The position numbers and the translations under genes are program-made. Source: Hevea brasiliensis (taxonomy: Eukaryota > Streptophyta > Magnoliopsida > Malpighiales > Euphorbiaceae). From it: a DNA stretch of 64,000 nt. The DNA lies in NCBI RefSeq assembly GCF_030052815.1, contig NC_079496.1, positions 67,011,652 to 67,075,651 of the forward strand, read 5' to 3'. Under the pieces are notes generated by a model. That model made no database searches. It worked only from the letters and a program-made list of their open reading frames with translations, and was not told the DNA's origin. Shown here in pieces: positions 10,529 to 21,552 of this stretch (position 1 is its first letter; every line of letters begins with the position of its first letter).

Positions 10529-13244
10529 ATCGTGCACAATACACATCACAATAATGAAACTTCCAAAAGGGCCATAACATAAAAAAAAACTTAGATCTAA
10601 TCTCTAATAAGAGGAGAATCTAAGCTTGTGCATGTACCATGGTAATCAAAATACAACTAACTCCATTGTCTTCTCAATAAATGAGACAGACGGGTAATAA
10701 CCTAGTCAAGTATCTATAGTGAGATATAAACAATATAACAATCCTTTTAGTGAGCATAAATTATAATACAATTCGATTCAAAGTCAATTCCAATATCTAA
10801 TAATTTTTATGCTCATCACAATCCAAATCATAAATTTGCATTTTTCCATGCAAATTGCCCATCACAATTCAAAATATGTTCTATCACAATTTTCCCAAAA
10901 CATAATTTATTCAATCTACAACAATGTTTAATACTTGTGGAAATACCATTTCACAAAGCTAAATTCATACATACTATAACAATTTCAATAATCATTGAAT
11001 TAAATCCAATGCTTGTTAAACATAATACATAAGAAAAATATGTCATTTAATCATATGAAATATTCAGAACAAAATTAGTTAAAAACTAGTTGTGCACAAA
11101 CCTGATTTGAGTCGCCCCTAGGCCTTGACTCAATGTTCCTTATGCTTTGCAATATCCTTTTCAACTGAAACACATAATTTAAAGTGTTTTAGTACTCAGT
11201 TAAATTATTTCTAACAATAAAATCCAATATATAAATTTTCTTGGTACTATTCCCTTCAATTCATTTCATTAATCAACCTATAATATTGACCCTTGATGCA
11301 CTCTAAGTGAATCAATTCTAATGTTACCAATATGTCACATTTTATAGCCCTTTAGTGTTGTATATGTTACCAATTTCATTTTCAAGTGTATTGCATTTTA
11401 TTGCAATTTACCAGATTTTGGTGTACTATTTTGACCTAGCCGGACGACCTAGTTCCCTAGGTTTTCGAGTTTCGGTCCAAACTACAAACTTGTAGGTCTA
11501 TATCTTATTGCATGCGAGGCAAAATTTCAGGTCATTCTGAGTTGTGTAGGCCAAGATATGGTCAATTTACCAATGCTGGACATAATGCACTAAAATGGTA
11601 AGCTTAGGTCATTTTTAGGTCACTTTTGGTTCGGCCAGTTTTGGTACCCGAATTGTGCAAGCTATTTAGCTTGGTTCTGGCCATTTCTGGGCTTTGATGT
11701 CTTCATAAGAATTGTAGATCTATGTATAAGATATTCATGGTAAAAATTTCAGGTTAATTGGACCTGTTTTGAGTGAGTTATGGTAAAAAAAGTAACTACT
11801 GCCCAAATTGTCAATTTTCAAGTTTTCAAGTCACTAATCTGGATTTGGTCATTTTTCAAGTTACCTTCTAAGCAGAATTTAGGTAAGCTTCCTTCATAAA
11901 AGTTGGCACATTTTGTGCCTAGTTTCACCTCCAATTGGTCTCAAACCAATTGGAGTCACACACTTAAGGTTCTAAGCTAAAGTGTACACTGCACTGTTAT
12001 ACATTATTCAACACTTACCAATTACACATTCAATACTTGCCAAGTTTACCTTTCATGCCAATTCTGATTTGGTACCATAACATTAACACACTTTACATCA
12101 CATTTTGGTCATTTTGGGCAGCTTGTAACCACTCTCAACATACACATTATAACTCAGAATTTTCAAAGTCCAATTACAATAATTTAACCATATGAACATA
12201 CCCCATTTACATGTCCAAATCCAAACAATTATTCACATACACATGCTGCCACCATAAGCAACATAATTCAGCAATATTTCATAAACTTAAACACTTCAAT
12301 CTTCTTCATGAGGCTGCCACAAGTTTACACATACCCATCAACTTCCATTTTCACTTTTCAAGCTTACAAATCAAACTTTACACATTGAATTCAACTTCAA
12401 TACAACTAAACATTTAAATCAACATCCAAACAACCATTTACATGTAAGGACAAGCAGTTCATGATGAGGTTTCATGGCTGCTAAAATGCTCCATCACCAA
12501 TAATTCATCAAACCTCAAATTTCTTCCATAATTCAACTACCCACAACCTTAGTTACACTTTTAATGAAACAAGAATTGAAAACACCCACTTACCTCTTTT
12601 GGACTTCTTCAAAACTCTACTAAAACTTCCCTTTCTTGCTCCCAAAATGTTGCCCAAGGTGTGTACTCCAACTTTAATGAAGAAGACTTGATGGTTCCAT
12701 AGCTTGATCTTGAGTGGATGAAGCTCCACACATGGACGTCAATGGAGTTTTGGAAGGAATTTCAATTCGGCTTAATGAAGAAAGAAGAAGAGTAGAAATG
12801 AGATAGTGGACTTGTCCACATTTTTCCATATATGTTTATAAATTTTCCCTTAGTGCCCCACTAACTCATTTTAACATTTTAATAATCCAAACTTTCATGA
12901 TTCAAATTAATTCCCCACATTTTCCCTAATTTTCATTACATATCTAATTTTCTTTTTTATGGGGTCCCCAATTTTAATACTATTTATTTTTAATGGAAAT
13001 TTAGGTTACAAGGCAACTTGCGGTGTCAATTGACCACAATGCCCCTATTCGGGTTGCATTCCCGATTTTTTGGTAACACTGAGTTTTGTCGTTTTCTCGA
13101 TTTCTCGTTTTTCTTTGTACTAATTAATTAATTTTTCTTTGATATTTCTAATGACATTTATATTTCAATAAGTCTTTAATTATCTCTCAAAATTAAATTC
13201 CGAGGGTTCCCTGCAGTCTTGGGGTCGGCTATTGCCTGCGCCGT

Positions 13245-13293
13245 AACTTCCCCGTGTGGTCACCCATCGCTGCGGTGCTGGCTCGTTTAACTT
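13245..13293 (-). promoter_or_regulatory. 5S rRNA internal-promoter-like module in LTR
   Basis: Minus strand: AAGTTAAACGAGCC, AGCGATGGGTGACC, then CGGGGAAGTT. It lies about 175 bp from the LTR 5' end. Confidence 0.62.
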
Positions 13294-14088
13294 AGTTTCT
13301 TTTCATTGCTATCATTTTTCCTTTGTTTTTCTTGTATTTTCTTTTTTTGTATTTCATTATTTTATGTCTCCTCACTAACATTTAAATATAATTCCAAGCA
13401 TCCTAACTGTCCAGACAGACACTGTTATCGGAACAGTAGAACGCACTACTGAACATAGGGGTGTTATAATCCCTCAGTAAGATGTAACATGATCCCGTAG
13501 TACACCTAATGAAGTACCATATTTTTCCTACCGGTAACCCATTAAATATGCTACAAGGGATTTTAAAACAATTCTCATGAAATTTAAATCATCGATTAAA
13601 ATCTGGTGTTATAAAAATTTTTCAAAATTTCGGCAGAGTGTTGGCTGTATTTTGAGAAAACAGTTCTTCAAACCTGAAAAGGAAAACACTTCCCAATATG
13701 TTTTCTCAAATACAACTCAAATAAACTTCATTTCATCTCATAACTCAATCTCAATATTCAAATCATTTCATTTTCAAACCAACCTCATCATAAAAGAAAC
13801 ATTTCATTGATTACAAGACTCAAAAATTAATATTACAAACTATACAAGTAAATGAAATCTCAAATTTACATTACAATAATTTGCATTTAATTACATACCA
13901 AAACATTTTATAAGAGTTTTTATACAACTGCTCAAATAATTTACATACATATTATTACATGCATACATCAAAACCTGTGTACATGGGTATACCTATAATA
14001 TACCTAGAGCTGATCTGAATGTATCTTCAAAGAAGCTTACTCAACTACTCTATGCTCTTTTCACCTGCAACAGCATACAAAGCTATCG

Positions 14089-14105
14089 CTGAGTGGTGAA
14101 CTCAG
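14089..14105 (-). other. Conserved LTR hairpin
   Basis: CTGAGT pairs with ACTCAG across GGTGA, followed by GTGGTGCACAAC. This is the type-C version of the stem shared by the LTR types. Confidence 0.65.
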
Positions 14106-17100
14106 TGGTGCACAACTATAATTTAAAATCTAATACCATATATATGTTGACAGAATTATAACAAATAATTTGGAAATCTTAAACTTCTTAAAAATTCCAA
14201 AGGTCAAAATAATCGTTGCCAATAATATAATTATTTGTTAAAATAACCTTGATCAAGATTTTCAATTTGTTAAATCACAATTGAACAATTAAAGTAACTC
14301 CAACAATTTATGGAAATAAATATTAATTTCAATAAAATCAAGTATGCATATATCCCATTTGAAATCGAAATTCTTTAATATTTAAAAATCATTCTTTATC
14401 TCACTAACTATGCAAAACTAATCCGAAAGAGCCGTCCTTGGGGTGATTCTAACTCCCAATAATCGGGGAGGTCGAATCGGATTCTAACTCCCTATGGTCG
14501 GGGAGGTCGAATCATCGTGCACAGTACACATCACAATAATGAAACTTCTGAAAGGGCCATAACATAAAAACTTAGATCTAACCTCTAATAAGAGGAGAAT
14601 CTAAGCCTGTGCACATACTATGGTAATCAAAACAAAAACTAACTCCATTATCTCCTTAACAAATGAGAGAAATGGGTAATAACCTAGTCAAGCATCTATA
14701 GTGAGATACAAAATAATATCATCAATCTCTTTGTCTTTTTTGTGAGCATAAATCACAAAACAATTCGATTCAAAGTCAATTCCAATATCCAATAATTTTT
14801 TTATGCTCATCACAATTCAAAACATAAATTTGTATTTTTCCATGCAAAGTGCCCATCATAATTCAAAACATATTCTATCACAATTTTCTAAAACATAATT
14901 TATTCAATCCACAACAATGCTTAATAATTGTTGAAATACTACTTCACAAAGCTAAATTCATACATACTATAATAATTTCAATAATCATTGAATTAAATCC
15001 AATACTTGATAAACATAATATATAAGGAAAATACGTCATTTAGTCATATGAAATTTTCTGAACAAAATCAATTAAAAACTAGTTGTGCACAAACCTTTGA
15101 TGAGTCGCCTCTTGCCTTCACTCAGTGGGTCTTTTCCCTTCCCAGTGTCTTTTTTAACTGAAACACACAATTTAAAGTGTTTCAGTACTCATTTAAATTG
15201 TTTCTAATAATAAGGTTCAATAATTAAATTTTATTAATACTATTCCTTTCATTAGTTAACCTATAATATTGACCTTTAATGCACACTAGATGAATTAGTT
15301 TTAATGTCACTAATACGTTCCATTTTTCATTCCTCACATGTTGACATATGCTGCCAATTTCATTTCAAAGCTTATTGCATTTTATTGCCATTTTCTAGAT
15401 TTCATGGCCAATGTTTACTGTCTATTGGACTAGACTACAGTGTAAATTTAGTAGATTTCTCTTCATTAAATTATTTCTCATTGTGTCCTCTTTAATTTTG
15501 TTTTTGAATCATGTCATTTGGATTTGTATAACTCAAGTTATGGTCAATTGACCATAACTAGGTCAATTCTGAATTTTGGTTCCCTTACAAGGCAGTTTTA
15601 GTATTACACTTTGCCAATTTTATTTGAGTAGGTTGCTGCCATATTTAGGTCTAACATTCTTCATATGTATTGTTTTCCTATGTCTTAGGGACAACCAGAA
15701 ATTTTGGTTACCATTTTTCAAGTCTTACAGAATTCTTTATAGACAAATTATTAACTTGGACTCAAAGGTCCTATATTGGCATGGTCCTCAATTAGGTCAA
15801 TGGCTTGACCTTAAATTCTGACCTTATACATTTATAATTTAAGGAAGTTGTCTAAAAAACTGTTTTAGGTCTCTTTCTTAGCTTTCCAGATCAGTATGGG
15901 TCATTTAAATTGGACACTTTTGGTGGGAGATATGCTTATTTGAATTTTCTGGATTTTATTGTCAAATGTGCCAATTCCAGATTTAGTGTGTCAATTTAAT
16001 CAACTTAATTGACCTAGTTTCCTTGATTTCTGGGTTTGGGTCAATTACCAATATTGTAGATCTATGTCTTATTGAAATTTTGGGACTGATTTCATGTCAT
16101 TTGGAGTTCTATGGACAAAGTTATGGTCATTTTACTAGTGCTAGTCAAGTTGCACTTATATTGCAAAGTTTAGGTCATTTTTAGGTCAAAGTCAATTCAG
16201 CTAGTTTTTGTAACCCAACTTGTGCAAGTATTTTGACTTGGTTTTGGTCATTTCTAGGCTTTGGTCTCTTCATAAGAGTTGTAGCTCTATGTCTAAGCTT
16301 TCCATGGTATAAATTTCAGGTCATTTGAACCTGTTTTGAGTGAGTTATGGCCAAAATACTGACCACTGTTCATATGGTCAAAATCTGGGTTCATATGTTA
16401 GGCAATTCCGGATTTGGTCATTTTTTTAGGTCACTTCTAGGTAGAATTTGGGCAACACTTCTGCATGAAAGTTGGCCTATTTTATGTCTAGTTTCACCTT
16501 CAATTGGCCTCATATCAATTGGAGTCACAACTTTACACTTATAACCTAATTTATACACTACCAATAATCACAACCTGCATAAGAGAATTTACAGTCCCAA
16601 TTTGGCAACTCTCCTCCTCCCAATAATTCAATATTCATTCTTAGCACTTCTATATTTATTCAACACAATTGCAACAAAGTAAATTGAGCAAAATACTCAA
16701 GTAATATAGGCTCCCATGGCTGCCTAAAATTGGGCAGTCCAATAACTCAATAATTCTATCAATTTTTATCACCAATCAACTCATCTCAAGCTAAACATAA
16801 ACTTTACTTAAACAAGGGAAGAAAATTGGCACTTACCTCAATTTGTGCTTCACAAATCCATGGAATTTTCTCTCTTTTTTGCTGTCTTTATGTTGCCCAT
16901 GGTGTGTAGACAAGATTTAGTGAAGACACTTAGGGAGAAAGTGACTTGATTATGGGTAGATTGAAGCTTCTTTCATGGCCGGCTATGGGGGAACCTTAAA
17001 GAATTTGAGAGAAATGGAATTCTGCTATGAGGTCAGGAAAATGAAGATGAGTGTGTTAGTGGGATATGCTGTTCACTTTGGCCTTTATATAGTGCCACCT

Positions 17101-17494
17101 AACCCCACTAACCATAGGTTAATTATTTAATTAATCAACTTTTAATTTTTCTAATTCATACCCCATAATTTCTCTTAATTTCATTACATATTAAATTTCC
17201 TTTTTCATGGGGTTTCCAAAATTTAATACTATTTATTTTTCATGGACATTTAGGTCAAAAGTCCAATCTAGGTGTCAGGTGACCAAAATGCCCCTCTTCG
17301 GGTTGCATTTCCTATTTTTTCGGTAACAATGATTTTTGTCGGTTTCTTGATTTTTCGTTTTTATTTGTACTAATTCATTAATTTTTCTTTGACATTTTTA
17401 TTGTCAATTACACCTCTATAGGCCTTTAATTATGTCTCAAATTTTAATTCCGAGGGTTCCCCGAAGTCCTGGGGTCGACTATTGCCTACGCCGT

Positions 17495-17543
17495 AACTTC
17501 CCGGTGCGGTCACCCATCGCTACGAGTTTGGCTCGTTTAACTT
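17495..17543 (-). promoter_or_regulatory. 5S rRNA internal-promoter-like module in LTR
   Basis: Minus strand: AAGTTAAACGAGCC, TAGCGATGGGTGACC, then CCGGGAAGTT. It lies 182 bp from the LTR 5' end at 17725. Confidence 0.62.
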
Positions 17544-17725
17544 ACTTTCATTTTGTCTCTTTTATTTTTTTCTTAATTTTTTTTGTATTTTTTTTTATTT
17601 ATTTCATCATTTTATGCCTTCTCACTATCACTGAAGTGTAGTCCCAAACATCCTGACTTGTCCGAACAGACATTAGGTCACTAGAGTAGCAAAATGTGCG
17701 GACTACGTAAAGTAAGAGCGTTACA

Positions 17726-18132
17726 CTTCGATTAGGGGTGTGTTGGCCATGTTGGGCTTGATTTTTTTGGGCCCATTATGCAAATGTTGTGTAATTTAAG
17801 GCCCATAATTAAGCCCAAGCCTAATTAAATAGTTTAATTATGAATTTTAATCATACAATTAATTTATGAAAATTATTTTCATGGAATTAAATTTAGAAAA
17901 AGTTTCTAAATTTAAATTTATTTGAATAAGATTCAAATTTGAATTTTTGTTGAATATGTGATATTAAATTTAATTTTTAAGCATGTATATTTTATTTAAT
18001 TATTAAATTTTAAATATGCATGATGGATGATCATGGACAGTAAAAGACCAATGTGACTGGATTTATTTATTTATTTTAATTTTTTTTTGGGATGTAAAAT
18101 AATTAATTTATTTTAGTGGTATGTATCATAAA
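17726..18132 (+). mobile_element. Internal region of the non-autonomous element, right part
   Basis: Continues the region broken at 9405, beginning with the duplicated CTTCG. It starts with TTGGCCATG/GGGCCCATT-type words and then becomes very AT-rich, with repeated AATTTAAATTT-like strings and no coding potential. It ends where element E's LTR begins; ATAAA at 18128-18132 would be E's target duplication. No right LTR of this element is visible. Confidence 0.5.
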
Positions 18133-18817
18133 TGTCACACCTTACCCCTCCGTAAGGTATAACATGATCCCATAGTATACCTAATGAATTACTGATTCCG
18201 TCTACTGATAACCCATTAAATACACTACAAAGTATTTTAAAACAATTTTCTTACTTTTTGAAAGTAGTGAGCTTTTATAGTAAGTATTAAAAATATTTAC
18301 TTTAAGTTTAAAGACTAGTTAAAATTTTTATCCATTTTTATTTTTACGTAAATTTTGAAAAAATTTCGGTAGAGTGCCGTCTATATTTGGGAAAAACAAT
18401 TCTTCAAACACCTGTAAAAAAACACTTCCAATAATTCATTTCATCAAAATCAATCACTACCATAACACAAATCAACATCATTTCTCCTAACTCCATAATT
18501 CAAAACCATTCTCAATTCAATTGTCTTCAAAAATGATACTAAATAACTTCATTCATATTCCATTAAAGAAAAATTAATTTACCTTCATCAACCCAAAATT
18601 TACATTAGAAAATCCAAAATAATATAAGAACAAAATCTATACAACTACTCAAGACCAGCTTATTCATGTACATACAGTTACATACACCAAAATGAACATT
18701 ACAATCAAGGTATAAAATTATACCTTACAAAATCTCAAGGATGTAACTCCGAGATCCTCAGCTGCTCACTTTGCTACTCCATTAGTCTCTCTATCTGCGA
18801 CAGCAATAAATAGCCAT

Positions 18818-18839
18818 CACTGAGTACTATGACTCAATG
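18818..18839 (-). other. Conserved LTR hairpin, one mismatch
   Basis: CACTGAGT and ACTCAATG flank ACTATG. The copy at 5403-5424 pairs perfectly; here one C-to-T change breaks one pair. Confidence 0.6.
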
Positions 18840-21285
18840 GTGCACAACATACTAAAATAATATTTTATGTATAATTCAAATCATATTTATTCAAATATGG
18901 TACTGAACATGAAAAACAGATACAAAATATAATTTATAAATTTTTAGTCCAAACGATCTCATTTATGAAGTCTCAAAACGAATTTCATAAAAACACACAG
19001 TTATATCATGCCATTCAGAACAATGTTCATCTCAATAGCCGGAGGCTTATGAGGAATCACAAGGCTAGCCAGCTCGATCTATGGGTACCCATTCAATTTC
19101 TTCCTCTACTGGCACACACCTCAACACTTCAGCTAGAGAGGAAATCAAAATTCAAAACTAATTCCTCCCACTAGTCATGCTAGTGAGACATTCAAATATA
19201 TGGTCATGACATTATAGTTTCAAAATTGTCTTAGCAATTTACTAAACATTTATTGCCAAATCAAACACATATAATTAAACTTTACAACAATTTAGGTCAA
19301 CACAATTTGTTCATTTCAATCATAAAGTTGCAATCAAAATAAATCACAATTCATTTTATACAATTACAAAAGAAATTTAAAGACAAATTTTATGTTGTGC
19401 ACAAACCTTATGCGAGTCGTCTCTTGGCCTTGACTCGATGCTTCGGGTTCTTTCTCTGTATTCCTTTCTACTGAAACACACAATTTTACTGTGTTTTAGT
19501 ATCACAATTTATCATAAATCCAAAAACAATTTCAAATCTATTTATTTCTAGCTTTAATATGCTTAACTTGATATTCTTTAAAATTTGCATTTTGGGATTG
19601 CTATTCACGATACTATTCAAGTCAAATCGTTGACTTTCTCATGCTTAATAGGTATGAAAATTTTAATTTCACCCACATGCCACATTTCGGTTACCTAATT
19701 TGTTAGTTTTGATTGTTTCCTTAAATTTTAAGTCTCTTAGGTGAAATTTCCAAATTTCATATTTGGTGTCCTATTTTGCACTATTCCATTGGTCAAGTTT
19801 TTATTGAAATTTGGCTAAGTTTTCTTCATAGAAGTTGTTCCTTATTGCCTTAACTTTGTTTCCCTTTTTGAATCACTCTATTTACAATTTTGCAGGCCAA
19901 GATATGACTATTTGAATGGGGCTGGCCGGATTTGGTGTTATCCAAAATTCTGGGCATTTTCTAGATATTGGCAGTTTTGGTATGCTGACAGCAGGTGACT
20001 TTTTGGATAGGTTATAGTCAAACTTTGGGTTTGTTTTCTTCATGAAAGTTGTAGGGCTATGTCTCAACTTTCTATCAGTATAAGATTCAGGTCATTTGGA
20101 CCTTCCTAGACTAAGTTATGGTCATTTAAGTAACTACTATTCATTTGGTCATTTTTTTACAGGGCAGTGTGCCCAAATCCAGATTTGGCCTGACTGTTCA
20201 CTAAGTTATGGTCATTTTCTAAGCATGATTCCCAAATGAAAAATGATCCATTTTGTGTCTAGTTTCATTCTCAATTTTCCTCACACCAATTGGGTTGGTA
20301 AATTTTCAATTTTAGTCCCTGAAAAGGACCTAGGTCAAGCTGTTAGCATACTGATCCTAACCAATCCGAATTGAAACTTGGTTCTAACAATTCACACACA
20401 CCACAAATGGTCACAATTGACCATTTTTAACTCCAGTAAGGTCAATTGCATCAATTGACCAATTCTCAAATTTTTCTCTAATTTTTCAAAATGCTAAAAA
20501 CTCTAGTTACACATTTGTGTAATTTAATGCAATCAAAGTGTACATCTAATGTCTACACACCTAATTCACCTTAAACAACCATTTAATTGTACCAATTTCA
20601 TACACTTCAAACCCTACCTAAGGCTGGCTAAAATTTTTCACTTTCTTCCTTTTCTTCTTTTCTTTCCTTCTTCTAATGCTTTCTTAAGTTGATCTAACAA
20701 GTTTTTATGGAACACTTTAGGGAATTTAGGTCTAATTTGGTGGAAAATCAAGCTTGTACTCAAGCTTCAATGGAGTAACAATGGTGGCTAAGAGAGAGAA
20801 CAAGGGCAGCCGAACTAGGGAAGAAGAAGAGTGATTTGTTTTTTTTCAATTTTATGTTTATTTTATGTCTTTTAGTCCCATTTGACTTGGTCAATTATGG
20901 TGGGGAAAATAAAATTGTATTTTGACATCATTCATGATGTCATCCAATGATGCAATAAACTTTTTTAATTTTCTTTTTCTTTTACATTTATTTTTTCATT
21001 AGTTCTAAAATTTAATTCCCGATTCTGAAATTTTCTTTTCTCTGATTTTATTGGACAGTTAGGTCAGAGTCAGCTCTAGGGGTGAATTGACCAAATTGCC
21101 CCTCGCTGGTTCAATTCGGTCTGCAAGTTATTTGATATTTCTTCTGGATCCCTAACCTAATTATTTAACCTGCTTAACAACTCTTTTTTTGTGATTTTCT
21201 CTTTTTCACTGTGTTCACAATAGTCCTAAGGACTGTGGCGTTACATTTCTAGTTCAAAATTTGAGTTAAGACTGACCTCGCAGTC

Positions 21286-21333
21286 ATTTCCCGATAAGAT
21301 CACCCATCGCTGTGACTCTCGGCTCATTTAATT
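21286..21333 (-). promoter_or_regulatory. 5S rRNA internal-promoter-like module in LTR
   Basis: Minus strand: AATTAAATGAGC, CGAGAGT, AGCGATGGGTGATC, then TCGGGAAA. It lies 172 bp from the LTR 5' end. The C-box-like core has one change (GATC for GACC). Confidence 0.58.
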
Positions 21334-21505
21334 TTTTATGCTTTATTTTACTTCTTTATACTTAACTATTTGGCAATTACTAATTATTTGTATTTAAGGC
21401 TTATCTAGGTGTCTTAGATGTGGTTCTAATTCTCTTAATTGTTTGGACCGACACCGGTCACCAAAATAATAAATTGTACCAAGCTATGCAAATATGGGTG
21501 TTACA

Positions 21506-21520
21506 ATTCTCAACCCCTTA
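21506..21520 (-). promoter_or_regulatory. Polypurine tract of element E
   Basis: TAAGGGGTTGAGAAT on the minus strand directly abuts the LTR start TGTAACACCC. It is the expected plus-strand priming site and confirms that the element runs on the minus strand. Confidence 0.75.
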
Positions 21521-21552
21521 AAATAAATTTCGTCTCGAAATTTTACCTAGTA

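Larger units (their letters stand above)
9406..13468 (-). mobile_element. Type-C chromovirus LTR, first of a directly joined pair
   Basis: Starts TGTCACACCCTACTCC and ends near 'GAACATAGGGGTGTTATA', the terminal pattern of the element-C LTRs in reverse orientation. Length is about 4.06 kb, like the C LTRs (4053 and 4061 bp). It carries a 19-bp minisatellite (10321-10415), a doubled 35-bp box (10460-10528), an imperfect version of the conserved hairpin (10027-10043) and the 5S-like module near its right end. No internal domain follows: a second LTR of the same type begins at once. Confidence 0.8.
13469..17725 (-). mobile_element. Type-C chromovirus LTR, second of a directly joined pair
   Basis: Resumes type-C sequence at 'CCCTCAGTAAGATGTAAC', with its first bases merged into the end of the previous LTR, and ends with GAGCGTTACA at 17725. 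It is about 4.26 kb, longer than its partner, with strong divergence and an apparent extra module around 15300-15900, so the pair are not two recent LTRs of one insertion. It keeps the paired stem at 14089-14105 and the 5S-like module at 17495-17543. CTTCG follows directly and matches the bases before 9406. Confidence 0.78.
18133..21505 (-). mobile_element. Element E 3' LTR (type E chromovirus, reverse)
   Basis: Complete LTR of 3373 bp reading TGTAACACCC (from 21505) to GGTGTGACA (18133) in element sense. It is preceded in that sense by a polypurine tract and the 3' end of a chromovirus polyprotein, so it is the 3' LTR. Landmarks are the paired stem at 18818-18839, a second paired motif GAGTC/GACTC at 19413-19437 next to TTGTGCACAA, and the 5S-like module at 21286-21333. 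No coding sequence. Confidence 0.88.
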
